A stretch of DNA of 64,000 nt from Vibrio gallaecicus (GTDB lineage: Bacteria > Pseudomonadota > Gammaproteobacteria > Enterobacterales > Vibrionaceae). The stretch's first letter is position 1. Each line of letters opens with the position of its first letter. Under the pieces are notes generated by a model. It was given only the letters and a program-made list of their open reading frames with translations. It searched no databases and had not been told where the DNA came from. Positions 52,942-64,000 of the stretch are shown piece by piece. The DNA lies in the NCBI RefSeq assembly GCF_024347495.1, contig NZ_AP025490.1, positions 620,001-684,000 on the forward strand, read 5' to 3'. The position numbers were made by a program, and so were the translations under genes.

Positions 52942-53400
52942 TTATTCTTCTATAGCTTCAACTTCTACTTCTTCCGGCTCAGCTTCTTCTTGTAACTCTA
53001 ACAAGTTGATAGCTATGGTTACGAAATCACTGTCAGTGATGATTCCTACTAGTTCACCGTTATCAACCACAGGTAAGCAACCAACTTTATGTTTTTGCAT
53101 ATAAATGGCACTTTCCTTTAAGCCAGCTCTTGGCTCAACAGACATAATATTGGTGTGCATGACATCTTTTAGCGGGGTTGCAAGAGTATAAGATTGTGCT
53201 TGAGGGATATTTTGTAGGCTGGATTCTTGAGCGGAAAGAATATCTCGTTGAGTTACGACTCCGAGTAAAGCCCGGTCTGCATCTACGACCGGAATATGCC
53301 TGATATCTAGCGCCTCCATTGTATTTTTTGCATCTGCCAACGTGTGTGAGCGTAATAGGGTATGAGGGTTGCGAGTCATCATATCTTCAACTTTGATCAT
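52942..53400 (-). CDS. CBS-domain pair protein
   Basis: The 152-residue protein is two CBS domains in tandem (about 1-60 and 75-130), with typical segments IRHIPVVDADRALLGVVTQRDIL and VGCLPVVDNGELVGIITDSDF (each read in part). It ends in a very acidic tail. Such proteins bind adenine nucleotides or SAM and regulate a partner, which cannot be named here. It is transcribed away from the protease gene. Confidence 0.9.
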   Translation of the reverse strand: MIKVEDMMTRNPHTLLRSHTLADAKNTMEALDIRHIPVVDADRALLGVVTQRDILSAQESSLQNIPQAQSYTLATPLKDVMHTNIMSVEPRAGLKESAIYMQKHKVGCLPVVDNGELVGIITDSDFVTIAINLLELQEEAEPEEVEVEAIEE

Positions 53401-53646
53401 ACTGACCTCCTTCTTATTTAGTCTCTATATAGACTATAGTTTCTTAGCCTCTAAATATCTGAGAGCTAACTCATTATTGAGTGAGCTTTATACAATTAAT
53501 TGATTTGCGACTCGTTTAGTATTTTAGCTTTGTCTTGATTGCGGCTTACATATCTCAATATGAACTCTGTCGTACATTGTTTGTACTAGGATTCTTAATG
53601 GCTGAGTTGTCATGGAAAATGTATTTTTTATGGCTACGGAAAGCAA

Positions 53647-54825
53647 ATGATGTTCAAGAAAGTGCTAGGGGTAATTGTGGCGATAGGCATTCATAGTAGT
53701 GCGAATGCAATTGTTTTAGGAACGTTAGATACCGATGTCACCAGCCGAGTGACATTAAGAGCAAGTAATATGGCTGAATTTCCAATATGTGGAGGAACGC
53801 TAGTTACAGAGCAATGGGTAATGACGGCTGCCCACTGTGTTGTAATGGGGGAAGGGATTGATGAATCTTCTTATTACGTAACACCACCTCGCGAATTAGC
53901 GATTACCGCAAATGCGTATGATCTGAATGCAACCGATGTGAGTCATTATTACTCCGTTAGCCATGTGGTTGTTCATCCTGATTACACGCGTTTAAGTAAG
54001 TTCAAAGTTAACTCAGATAATAGCCGTGAACTAGTCCACACAGGTTTAGATAGCGATATTGCGCTTTTATATTTGGATCGCCCAGTGACTGGTGCTGCTT
54101 TGGCTCAATTAGCTTCCCCTCAATTGATGCAAAGTATTGAACAAAGATTAACTGCCGAGTGGGATGCGAATACATTAACGAATTATAGAAATAAAAATGT
54201 GACGGTTTCAGGCTGGGGAACGACAACGCCTTTAGCGGCTGAACCGTCTGTTCTCTTACGTAAAACAACCAGTACTTTCTTGCCTATTTCAGATTGCTAC
54301 CAGAGACTGGAAGCGGGTAATGATATACCTGGGATCATTGATTCACCGGTAAATATCACCAAGTTATGTACGATACCTAATGAGGTAACGCCACTTGAAC
54401 CAGATCAACGCACCCAATATGGGAACAGCGCTTGTAAAGGCGATAGCGGTGGTCCATTAGTTGATGACGTAACAGGATTACAAATTGGTATTGTTAGTGG
54501 TGGACCTATCATAATGCCGGTTTGTGGATCCGTTACCATCCCTAGTTTTTTTACCAAGATCAGTACGTATTATAACTGGGTTCAAAGTTATATCACGCAA
54601 GCAACCCCACCTTCTGAAATCATTATTGCCCCTAATTTTATCACCAATCTGGGGGATGGAACGGGTGGAGGTCCTGGTGGTGGCATAATCCCACCTTCAG
54701 ATTGTAATGATAGTATCTCAACCAAAAACTGTAATTTTGTTCAGCCCGATGGTGGTGGAACTAATGCATACTGGCTTTCTATTTTATTGAGTTTGGTATT
54801 ACTTCGAATATACAAGCGCCGTTAA
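53647..54825 (+). CDS. Secreted trypsin-like serine protease with GlyGly-CTERM
   Basis: The 392-residue protein has a signal peptide (about 1-22) and an S1 protease domain with the full triad: His in VMTAAHCVV, Asp in SDIALLYLD and Ser in GDSGGPLVDD. A Gly/Pro-rich linker follows (GDGTGGGPGGG). The C-terminus is a GlyGly-CTERM tripartite signal: DGGGTNAYWLS, a hydrophobic helix, then IYKRR. These signals are processed by rhombosortase, and the proteins leave through the type II system (family knowledge; VesA/B/C of V. cholerae are examples). ATGs at 53647 and 53650 are both possible starts. Confidence 0.92.
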   Translation: MMFKKVLGVIVAIGIHSSANAIVLGTLDTDVTSRVTLRASNMAEFPICGGTLVTEQWVMTAAHCVVMGEGIDESSYYVTPPRELAITANAYDLNATDVSHYYSVSHVVVHPDYTRLSKFKVNSDNSRELVHTGLDSDIALLYLDRPVTGAALAQLASPQLMQSIEQRLTAEWDANTLTNYRNKNVTVSGWGTTTPLAAEPSVLLRKTTSTFLPISDCYQRLEAGNDIPGIIDSPVNITKLCTIPNEVTPLEPDQRTQYGNSACKGDSGGPLVDDVTGLQIGIVSGGPIIMPVCGSVTIPSFFTKISTYYNWVQSYITQATPPSEIIIAPNFITNLGDGTGGGPGGGIIPPSDCNDSISTKNCNFVQPDGGGTNAYWLSILLSLVLLRIYKRR

Positions 54826-54975
54826 ATATTCTAGAGCCACATTCAGTGGCTCTTATTTCCCTTCTTCTTACAATAACTCCTTCTTACAATAATCCCTTGT
54901 TGATAAACTTGCTATTGCCTGCTGTGTGCCTATACTACCCAACTGCGAAATTTTTAGTCGCATTCTCATTCATAA

Positions 54976-56058
<1,083 letters not shown>

Positions 56059-56201
56059 GGCAGATCTGTTTTCTTCATTAAATTAACGAGTGCTAGCAGT
56101 ATGCTAGAGGGTTGAGTTCTCTTAACTTTATCTATTCGCAAGGAATTCGCGACCGCTCTCGTAGGTGAAGGTTACTGCTTCGTCTTTATCGCTAGGTATA
56201 A

Positions 56202-57407
<1,206 letters not shown>

Positions 57408-57428
57408 TTTTTAGTATTTCTTTTTGCG

Positions 57429-57458
57429 AGCCCTATCTCTAATCACTGAGTTAGGGCT
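57429..57458 (+). other. Hairpin between tgt and yajC
   Basis: AGCCCTA (57429-57435) pairs with TAGGGCT (57452-57458), with an inner CTC/GAG pair. No T tract follows, so it may be a processing site or a partial attenuator inside the operon. Confidence 0.5.
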
Positions 57459-57524
57459 TGAAATTAAAGGGATACAACCCAATTAGTTGGATTATCAATA
57501 AAATATAAATAGAGGATGTTTTTA

Positions 57525-57854
57525 ATGTTTATTTCACAAGCTCACGCAGCAGCAGAAGGTGCACCAGCAGGTGGCGGTTTCGAAATGCTAATCATGCTAG
57601 GTATGTTCGCTGTGATCTTCTACTTCATGATCTACCGTCCGCAAGCTAAGCGTGTTAAAGAGCATAAGAACCTAATGGCTTCAATGGCTAAAGGTGATGA
57701 AGTGCTAACAAGCGGTGGTCTAATTGGTAAGATTACTAAAATCGCTGAAGACAACGATTACGTTTCAATTGAATTGAACGCAAATAATGAAGTTGTTATC
57801 AAGAAAGACTTCATTACAGCAGTGCTACCTAAAGGTACTCTGAAATCTCTATAA
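57525..57854 (+). CDS. yajC: Sec translocon accessory protein YajC
   Basis: I take the second ATG at 57525 (MFISQAHAAAEG), 109 residues, because GAGG lies nine bases upstream and E. coli YajC has 110. An ATG at 57516 would add three residues. One membrane helix (EMLIMLGMFAVIFYFMIY) is followed by PQAKRVKEHKNLM and a small soluble domain. It works with SecDF at the inner membrane. Confidence 0.94.
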   Translation: MFISQAHAAAEGAPAGGGFEMLIMLGMFAVIFYFMIYRPQAKRVKEHKNLMASMAKGDEVLTSGGLIGKITKIAEDNDYVSIELNANNEVVIKKDFITAVLPKGTLKSL

Positions 57855-57874
57855 ACAGCTAGAAGGTACTCGCT

Positions 57875-59731
57875 GTGCTAAACCGTTATCCGTTATGGAA
57901 GTATCTGATGGTGGTGTTTGCCATCGCTATCGCTGCGTTGTACGCACTTCCAAATTTATACGGTGAAGATCCGGCAGTTCAAGTTACAGGGGCGCGCGGC
58001 GCCTCTGTAGATATGTCAACGCTGGATGCTGTCACCAAAGCTCTTGATGCAGAGAGCCTTTCTACCAAATCCGTAGCTTTAGAAAACGGATCCATTCTTG
58101 TTCGCTTTAACGATACCGATACACAAATTAGTGCTCGTGATGTAATTAACGAAGCATTAAATGATGACGTGATTGTTGCGCTAAACTTAGCGGCTTCTAC
58201 TCCAAACTGGCTTGAATCTATTGGTGCTGCACCAATGAAACTTGGTCTTGACCTGCGTGGTGGTGTTCACTTCTTAATGGAAGTGGATATGGATGCTGCA
58301 ATGTCAAAACTTGTCGGTCAGCAAGAAGAAGCGTTTCGTAGTGAACTTCGTGAAGATAAGATTCGATACCGTGCTATTCGCCCTTCAGGCAAAGATGCAG
58401 TTGAAGTCTTACTACGTAATGAAGAGCAGTTAGCTGAAGCGAAAACCTTGCTTCAAACTAATCACCAAGATATGACATTTGTTGACTCTGAGTCTAACGG
58501 TCGTTTCTCTTTAGTTGCGACTTTCACCGACGCACGTCTACAAGAAATTCGTAATTACGCTGTTGAGCAAAATATCACTATTTTACGTAACCGTGTAAAT
58601 GAACTTGGTGTTGCTGAGCCTCTTGTTCAAAGACAAGGCGCTAGCCGTATTGTTGTTGAATTACCAGGTGTACAAGACACTGCACGTGCTAAAGAAATTT
58701 TAGGAGCGACAGCAACGCTTGAATTTCGTGAAGTGGATGACAAAGCTGATCTTTCTGCAGCTGCAAGTGGTCGAGCTCCTGCTGGTAGTGAAATTAAGCA
58801 AGACCGTGATGGTCGCCCTGTTGTACTTAAGAAGCGTGTGATTCTTGGTGGTTCTAGCATCACAGATGCAAGTTCAAGTGTTGATGAATACGGTCGCCCA
58901 CAAGTTAACATCTCGCTAGATAGCGAAGGTGGCAGCAAAATGTCTGCATTCTCTCGTCAAAATATCGGCAAGCTTATGGCTACCGTATTTACAGAGTACA
59001 AAGACAGTGGTCGTAAAAATGCAGAAGGCAGCGTTATCCTTACTCAACATGAAGAAGTGATTAACCAAGCGACGATTCAGTCGACTCTTGGTCGTAGCTT
59101 CCGTATTACGGGGATAGATTCAGCTTCTGAAGCTCATAACCTTGCACTTCTTCTACGTGCTGGTGCGTTGATCGCGCCAATATCTATTGTTGAAGAACGT
59201 ACAATTGGTCCATCTATGGGTCAACAGAACATCGATATGGGTATCATGGCGATGATCTGGGGTATGGCTGCAGTAATGCTATTTACTCTGCTTTACTACC
59301 GTAAGTTTGGTTTCATTGCCAATATCGCGTTAATGGCAAACCTTGTTTTGATTATTGGCGTAATGTCGATGATCCCAGGTGCGACAATGACGCTACCAGG
59401 TATCGCAGGTATTGTTTTAACTGTCGGTATGGCGGTTGATGCGAACGTACTAATCTTTGAGCGTATTCGTGAAGAATTACGTGAGGGTAAAAACCCTCAG
59501 CAAGCGATTCACCAGGGGTACGCTAACGCATTTAGTACCATTGCAGATGCGAACATCACAACACTACTCACAGCAATTATCCTGTTTGCTGTCGGTACTG
59601 GTGCGATCAAAGGCTTCGCGGTTACGCTGTCTATTGGTATTTTAACCTCTATGTTTACTGCTATCGTAGGTACACGTTGTATCGTGAACTTAGCGTATGG
59701 CGGCAAACGCATTAAGAAATTGTCGATCTAA
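57875..59731 (+). CDS. secD: Protein translocase subunit SecD
   Basis: The 618-residue protein starts with GTG at 57875 ([12 protein letters not shown]), with AGAAGG upstream. An N-terminal membrane helix, a large periplasmic P1 domain and a C-terminal block of helices follow. Motifs include [16 protein letters not shown] and [17 protein letters not shown]. It uses the proton gradient to help pull proteins through SecYEG. It is 20 bases after yajC. Confidence 0.97.
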   Translation: MLNRYPLWKYLMVVFAIAIAALYALPNLYGEDPAVQVTGARGASVDMSTLDAVTKALDAESLSTKSVALENGSILVRFNDTDTQISARDVINEALNDDVIVALNLAASTPNWLESIGAAPMKLGLDLRGGVHFLMEVDMDAAMSKLVGQQEEAFRSELREDKIRYRAIRPSGKDAVEVLLRNEEQLAEAKTLLQTNHQDMTFVDSESNGRFSLVATFTDARLQEIRNYAVEQNITILRNRVNELGVAEPLVQRQGASRIVVELPGVQDTARAKEILGATATLEFREVDDKADLSAAASGRAPAGSEIKQDRDGRPVVLKKRVILGGSSITDASSSVDEYGRPQVNISLDSEGGSKMSAFSRQNIGKLMATVFTEYKDSGRKNAEGSVILTQHEEVINQATIQSTLGRSFRITGIDSASEAHNLALLLRAGALIAPISIVEERTIGPSMGQQNIDMGIMAMIWGMAAVMLFTLLYYRKFGFIANIALMANLVLIIGVMSMIPGATMTLPGIAGIVLTVGMAVDANVLIFERIREELREGKNPQQAIHQGYANAFSTIADANITTLLTAIILFAVGTGAIKGFAVTLSIGILTSMFTAIVGTRCIVNLAYGGKRIKKLSI

Positions 59732-59745
59732 GGCTGGAATTAGTT

Positions 59746-60693
59746 ATGTTTCAAATAATGAAAGCAGACAAACTGATCGACTTTATGCGTTGGTCTAAGT
59801 TTGCTGTTGTTCTATCTGTACTTATGATTGGTACTGCTATCTTCACTCTATCAACGAAATCGTTGAACTGGGGTCTAGATTTTACCGGCGGTACTTTGAT
59901 TGAAGTAGGTTTTGAAGACCCTGCGAACCTTCAAGATATTCGTGGTGCATTAGAAGCAAATGGCTTCGGTGATGCTACGGTACAAAACTTCGGTTCAGCT
60001 CGTGATGTAATGGTTCGTTTGCGTCCTCGTGATGGGGTTGCAGGTGAAACGCTTGGAAACCAGATTCTGACTGCTATTGAGCAAGGAACTGGCGAACAAG
60101 TTGAAATGCGTCGTATCGAATTTGTTGGTCCAAATGTTGGTGATGAATTAACAGAAGCGGGCGGTCTTGCGATTCTAGTGTCGCTTATTTGTATCTTGAT
60201 TTATGTCTCAGTTCGTTTTGAATGGCGTTTAGCTGCGGGTGCGGTATTAGCACTTGCGCACGATGTTATTATCACGCTCGGCGTATTCTCTTTAATGCAA
60301 ATTGAAGTAGACCTTACTATCGTTGCAGCATTACTAACGGTCGTCGGTTACTCTCTTAACGATACGATAGTGGTATTTGACCGGATCCGTGAAAACTTCC
60401 GTAAGATGCGTAAAGGTGACTCTGTTGAAGTGATGAATAACTCGATTACTCAAACTCTAAGTCGTACTTTGATTACTTCAGGTACTACATTGTTCGTAGT
60501 AATTGCGCTGTTTGTTCAAGGCGGAGCAATGATCCATGGTTTTGCTACGGCATTACTTTTAGGTATTACTGTTGGTACTTATTCTTCAATCTACGTTGCA
60601 TCAGCACTAGCTCTGAAACTGGGTATTACACGTGAACACCTAATGCCACCTCAAATTGAAAAAGAAGGTGAAGAGTTAGATGAAATGCCATAG
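59746..60693 (+). CDS. secF: Protein translocase subunit SecF
   Basis: The 315-residue partner of SecD has LNWGLDFTGGTLIEVGFED, VGYSLNDTIVVFDRIREN and TLSRTLITSGTTLF, and six predicted membrane helices. It starts 14 bases after secD. A strong terminator follows. Confidence 0.97.
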   Translation: MFQIMKADKLIDFMRWSKFAVVLSVLMIGTAIFTLSTKSLNWGLDFTGGTLIEVGFEDPANLQDIRGALEANGFGDATVQNFGSARDVMVRLRPRDGVAGETLGNQILTAIEQGTGEQVEMRRIEFVGPNVGDELTEAGGLAILVSLICILIYVSVRFEWRLAAGAVLALAHDVIITLGVFSLMQIEVDLTIVAALLTVVGYSLNDTIVVFDRIRENFRKMRKGDSVEVMNNSITQTLSRTLITSGTTLFVVIALFVQGGAMIHGFATALLLGITVGTYSSIYVASALALKLGITREHLMPPQIEKEGEELDEMP

Positions 60694-60724
60694 AAACTCT
60701 AAGGTGTTTTAGATGATTTTAAAA

Positions 60725-60750
60725 ACCGCTAGGAAACTAGCGGTTTTTTT
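60725..60750 (+). terminator. Terminator of the queA-secF series
   Basis: ACCGCTAG (60725-60732) pairs with CTAGCGGT (60737-60744), followed by a T tract and preceded by an A tract. It lies 32 bases past the secF stop. Confidence 0.92.
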
Positions 60751-60805
60751 GTTTTATACGGTTAACAATGTTACAACAGATCCATGAGCATTGCAGGAGC
60801 TGGTT

Positions 60806-61711
60806 ATGGACTTGAATTCACTGAAGTATTTTATTGCTGTATATGAAGAGAAAGGAGTTTCTAATGCCGCAATCCAGTTAGGGGTCACTCCTTCTGCAGT
60901 AAGCCAAAATATTTCTAAGCTCAATGAATATTATAATGAAGTCCTGTTTATTCGCTCTGGTAGTCACTTAGTTCCTACAAGCAAAGGGGTTAGCTTGTAT
61001 GAGTCTATTAAGCCTCATATTGAAGCTATTACCACTGAATCTATAGCTCTACGCAATCCAAGAAAATCTAAACGAGTTATCTCATACTTTAGTCATAAAG
61101 ATGGAGATATTCTTTTTTACCCACAGTTATTAGAGAAAATATCAAATTCGAATTTTGATGTGTCTTTAAATAATCGAGCCAACTATGTTCATAAAGATGA
61201 CTGGGTTGATGAACTGGTGCTAAGAAAAGCTGATTTTTTAATTTCGACTCATACTGTTGAACATCGTGGATTTGAAAATATTTTATTGTTTGAAGAAGAG
61301 TTAGTGGCTGTGTGTAGAAAAGGTCACTTAAAAGAAAAACTTATGAATGATCAATCTTGTTTCCTTGAGCAAGACTTCATTGCTTGGAGCACCAGTAAAG
61401 ACCAACCATTCGTTCTTGATTCTTTATATGCAGGTGATATTGAAAATAGAAATATTGTTTATTCTTCAGATTCCTTGCTTACAACTTTATATATGGTGTC
61501 TAAAAGCGAGTTAGTTTGTGTCGTACCTAAGTATCATGCACAACTACTTGAACAAGAACTTAAGTTATCTATTTTCCCACTTCCATTCGAAGAATCATTA
61601 TCCATTCCAGTCTACCTCAGCTATCGAAAAATACCGAAGAAAGACATCGTCTTGAATTGGATGATTAAGCAAATTCAAGAGATTGTCCAAAACAAGTCAT
61701 CGATTATTTAA
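60806..61711 (+). CDS. LysR-family transcriptional regulator
   Basis: The start is ATG at 60806 (MDLNSLKYFIAVYEEKG), with AGGAG at 60795-60799; an earlier TTG is less likely. The 301-residue protein has the LysR HTH (NAAIQLGVTPSAVSQNISKL) and an effector domain. The target is unknown. The lipoprotein gene that follows on the same strand is a possible target. Confidence 0.88.
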   Translation: MDLNSLKYFIAVYEEKGVSNAAIQLGVTPSAVSQNISKLNEYYNEVLFIRSGSHLVPTSKGVSLYESIKPHIEAITTESIALRNPRKSKRVISYFSHKDGDILFYPQLLEKISNSNFDVSLNNRANYVHKDDWVDELVLRKADFLISTHTVEHRGFENILLFEEELVAVCRKGHLKEKLMNDQSCFLEQDFIAWSTSKDQPFVLDSLYAGDIENRNIVYSSDSLLTTLYMVSKSELVCVVPKYHAQLLEQELKLSIFPLPFEESLSIPVYLSYRKIPKKDIVLNWMIKQIQEIVQNKSSII

Positions 61712-61803
61712 CTAAAACTACAAACCGATTTAAGCTCAACTTAAGACGCTCTCTCTATTATATCTAGCTATGAAGTCAGCCACTTTCTTACTCTAGGTAT
61801 TTT

Positions 61804-62340
61804 ATGAAAAAACATATTTCACTTCCTTTACTAGCATCAGTCATTCTTTTATTTGGTTGTGACGGTGAATACGACGCTCCTGGTTACGAAGTTCAAGGTG
61901 ACGAAGAGTTTATTGAATATTCACTTCTTTATGATGATGCTATGCGTTCTGCATGCTCTGATTGTGGTGTTCATATTGGTTATTCTGAAGGAGTAGCGTA
62001 TGGATCTGTTAACCCAAGCCGGATGAATGTCGCTGCGGGTAGAACGGGGGAAAGTGCAAATTACGCTTACTTAGAACATAAATACAACTCAATAGAATTA
62101 ATTCCATTTAATATCTCTGGTGATTTAGAGTCTCAAAGCACAATACGTCTAGACAGTTCTTCATTGGAGCTAGTTTATGGAGAGCTTAAAAATAAGATCG
62201 TATGTATTAGCTTCGCTTCTACTCCAACGCACATCGTAGTAACCGGTTTGTATTCAGGATATTGGTATGGTGGTGATTCGAATAAGCGATGCAAGATCGT
62301 TGACGGTGCTAGGAACTTATTATCAACAGTTGGTTATTGA
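61804..62340 (+). CDS. Uncharacterised lipoprotein
   Basis: The 178-residue protein has a clear lipobox (ASVILLFGCDGEYD, acylated Cys near residue 19) with Asp next to the Cys, which in E. coli would favour inner-membrane retention. Five Cys lie in the mature part, among them a CSDCG pair. No domain is recognised. It lies 92 bases after a LysR gene, has its own terminator, and looks like a lineage-specific accessory gene. Confidence 0.75.
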   Translation: MKKHISLPLLASVILLFGCDGEYDAPGYEVQGDEEFIEYSLLYDDAMRSACSDCGVHIGYSEGVAYGSVNPSRMNVAAGRTGESANYAYLEHKYNSIELIPFNISGDLESQSTIRLDSSSLELVYGELKNKIVCISFASTPTHIVVTGLYSGYWYGGDSNKRCKIVDGARNLLSTVGY

Positions 62341-62365
62341 TTAATTTCTTTATCGGCTTATAAAG

Positions 62366-62395
62366 CGCTTAATGCAATGCATTAGGCGTTTTTTT
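62366..62395 (+). terminator. Terminator of the lipoprotein gene
   Basis: CGCTTAATGC (62366-62375) pairs with GCATTAGGCG (62379-62388), with one G-U pair and a three-base loop, followed by seven T residues. Confidence 0.88.
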
Positions 62396-62433
62396 GTTTC
62401 AGGTAGATAGGAATTAAGCATTACTATTAGAAA

Positions 62434-62461
62434 GAAAAAAGCCTCGCAAATGCGAGGCTTT
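62434..62461 (-). terminator. Terminator of suhB
   Basis: AAAGCCTCGCA (62438-62448) pairs perfectly with TGCGAGGCTTT (62451-62461). On the minus strand it is followed by more T residues. It lies 42 bases past the suhB stop. Confidence 0.9.
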
Positions 62462-62502
62462 CAAATTTGTATACTCTAGAGAGTATTTACGATAGGCGTG
62501 AA

Positions 62503-63306
62503 TTACTTCAGCATACCTTCGTTTGCGTGTTCACGAACGTGCTTAAGAATAGACTTAACACCGCGTGCGCTAGAAGCTACAACGTTACCTGACTTCATGT
62601 AATCAGTACCGCCAGCGAAATCAGTTAGGATTGCACCAGATTCACGAGCAATAAGGTCGCCAGCTGCTAGATCCCAAGGCTTTAGATTTAGTTCTAGGTA
62701 ACCGTCAACACGACCTGCAGCCAAGTAGCATAGGTCAAGTGCTGGAGAGCCTGTACGACGGAAGTCAGAACAATCAATGAATAGACCAGAGATGATCTTC
62801 ATGAAAGATTCAGAGTGCTGTTTAGCTTTGAAAGGGAAACCTGTTGCAATAACAGTACCTTGAAGGTCTTTAAGCTGAGTAACACGCATACGAGCGTTGT
62901 TAAGTTGAGCGCCAGCGCCACGTTGAGCTGTGAATAGCTCGTTTAGCATTGGGTCATAAACACAAGCAACTTCAGTACGACCGTTCATGCGAACAGCAAT
63001 CGAAACTGAGAAGTGAGGGAAACCTTTTACAAAGTTGTTGGTGCCATCTAGTGGGTCAACGATCCATTGTACGTCAGAGTCTTTACCTTCAGTAAGGCCT
63101 TTCTCTTCAGAGATAATGCTGTGCTCTGGGTAAGATGATTTAATTGTCTCAATAATCATGTACTCAGCTTCTTCAGCTATGTTAGTAACATAATCGTTGT
63201 TACCTTTTAGAGACGTTTCGATCTTATCAGTTGTTTCTAGAGATTTAGCAATATGGTTGCCAGCTTTACGCGCAGCGCGTATCGCAATGTTTAGCATTGG
63301 ATGCAT
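62503..63306 (-). CDS. suhB: Inositol-1-monophosphatase SuhB
   Basis: I take the ATG at 63306 (MHPMLNIAIRAARKAGNHI), giving 267 residues, the E. coli length; the frame extends to 63408 without support. Metal-site motifs are present: WIVDPLDGTNNFVKGFPHF and KPWDLAAGDLIARESG. Besides phosphatase activity, SuhB is part of the rRNA antitermination complex. It is divergent from trmJ. Confidence 0.95.
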   Translation of the reverse strand: MHPMLNIAIRAARKAGNHIAKSLETTDKIETSLKGNNDYVTNIAEEAEYMIIETIKSSYPEHSIISEEKGLTEGKDSDVQWIVDPLDGTNNFVKGFPHFSVSIAVRMNGRTEVACVYDPMLNELFTAQRGAGAQLNNARMRVTQLKDLQGTVIATGFPFKAKQHSESFMKIISGLFIDCSDFRRTGSPALDLCYLAAGRVDGYLELNLKPWDLAAGDLIARESGAILTDFAGGTDYMKSGNVVASSARGVKSILKHVREHANEGMLK

Positions 63307-63486
63307 AGGGTTTTCCCACAAGATGTTAAAGAACAGGTTAAAGCGGCGGCGAGTATACCAAACTTTTAGGAAAAGGGAAGTGGTTGTTTTTTGAACTTTC
63401 GATTTCACATAACCACTAGCCTCTGACCATTTTACTTAGCGATGTGTTAATATCTCGCGGTTATTTTTTAAGTGGTGTCATTTAGC

Positions 63487-64000
63487 ATGTTAGACAACGT
63501 AAAAGTCGTATTAGTCGGCACATCTCATTCTGGTAATATTGGTTCAGCAGCTCGCGCTATGAAAGTTATGGGGCTAAGCCAATTAGTATTAGTTGATCCC
63601 CAGTGTGAGGTTGATGAACAGACCTTAGCACTAGCCGCTGGTGCTGGTGATATTGCAGAAAACGCAACGATTGTTGCTACTCTAGATGAAGCCGTAAAAG
63701 ATTGTGGTTTAGTGGTGGGCTCAAGTGCTCGCTCTCGAACTTTAGAATGGCCAATGCTTGAACCTCGTGAATGTGGAGAGAAGTTTGCCGTTGAAGGGCA
63801 AAAGCATCCTGTCGCTTTAGTCTTCGGCCGTGAACGTACTGGCTTAACGAATGATGAGCTGCAAAAGTGTCATTTCCACGTATGTATTCCAGCAAACCCT
63901 GAATACAGCTCATTAAACTTAGCAATGGCAGTGCAAACGCTAAGTTATGAAGTGCGCGTGGCTCATCTTAATGCAGAAGCGAGTCAGTACCCTGAACAAC
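63487..64000 (+). CDS. trmJ: tRNA (cytidine/uridine-2'-O-)-methyltransferase TrmJ, 5' part
   Basis: The frame is open from ATG at 63487 to the window end (171 codons). It begins [20 protein letters not shown] and has the SPOUT knot motifs [16 protein letters not shown] and [17 protein letters not shown]. TrmJ methylates position 32 of several tRNAs. The C-terminal part is outside the window. Confidence 0.93.
   Translation, partial: MLDNVKVVLVGTSHSGNIGSAARAMKVMGLSQLVLVDPQCEVDEQTLALAAGAGDIAENATIVATLDEAVKDCGLVVGSSARSRTLEWPMLEPRECGEKFAVEGQKHPVALVFGRERTGLTNDELQKCHFHVCIPANPEYSSLNLAMAVQTLSYEVRVAHLNAEASQYPEQ

Overview
The window is ordinary chromosomal DNA of a Vibrio (Vibrionaceae, Gammaproteobacteria). 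The evidence is a complete rRNA operon of Vibrio type, the core proteins (EttA, RluD, ClpB, SecDF, Tgt, RdgC, PstCAB), a GlyGly-CTERM protease and an MbaA-like c-di-GMP enzyme. The gene order resembles the part of Vibrio cholerae chromosome I around mbaA, phoBR and secDF as I remember it; I could not run a comparison. Species cannot be settled from here.

Layout. 0-17 kb: partial PilZ gene, ettA, slt, trpR, yjjX, an mbaA-like c-di-GMP enzyme, pheA with a complete Phe attenuator (leader peptide gene at 9244-9291), raiA, an MltF-like transglycosylase, bamD, rluD-pgeF and clpB. 17.1-23.15 kb: rrn operon with tandem promoters, 16S, tRNA-Ile and tRNA-Ala, 23S, 5S, tRNA-Asp, tRNA-Trp and terminator. 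23.3-28.4 kb: an erythromycin-esterase-like lipoprotein gene broken by one amber codon, mepA, trhP-yfhL and rdgC. 28.5-41 kb: a phosphate/polyphosphate supercluster (phoB-phoR-pstS, then ppk-ppx on the other strand, then pstC-pstA-pstB and phoU) with two well-formed Pho boxes. 41-43.7 kb: a small accessory patch with a frameshifted outer-membrane protein gene, a short YadA-like trimeric autotransporter with 31-residue Pro-rich repeats, and a LysR regulator. 43.7-54.9 kb: cutC, a 2-Cys peroxiredoxin divergent from oxyR, the glyoxylate-shunt pair aceB-aceA, a chemoreceptor, a CBS-domain protein and a secreted trypsin-like protease. 55-64 kb: queA-tgt-yajC-secD-secF, a LysR regulator, an unrecognised lipoprotein, suhB, and the start of trmJ.

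How the genes work together. PhoB/PhoR should sense phosphate through PstSCAB and PhoU, and both Pho boxes sit exactly 10 bases upstream of a -10 hexamer. Ppk and Ppx make and degrade polyphosphate next to them. The pheA leader couples Phe-tRNA supply to transcription. OxyR probably acts on the palindrome between it and the peroxiredoxin gene. QueA, Tgt, TrhP, TrmJ and RluD are RNA-modification enzymes. Slt, the MltF-like protein, MepA and PgeF act on the cell wall.

I did not find an obvious new defence, mobile or biosynthetic system. The leads most worth following are the MbaA-like enzyme with no nspS gene beside it, the two recently broken surface or secreted protein genes, the repeat-bearing mini-autotransporter with a structured upstream region, the enlarged periplasmic domains of PstC and PstA, and a cluster of TGTAAAA/TTTTACA sites upstream of aceB.
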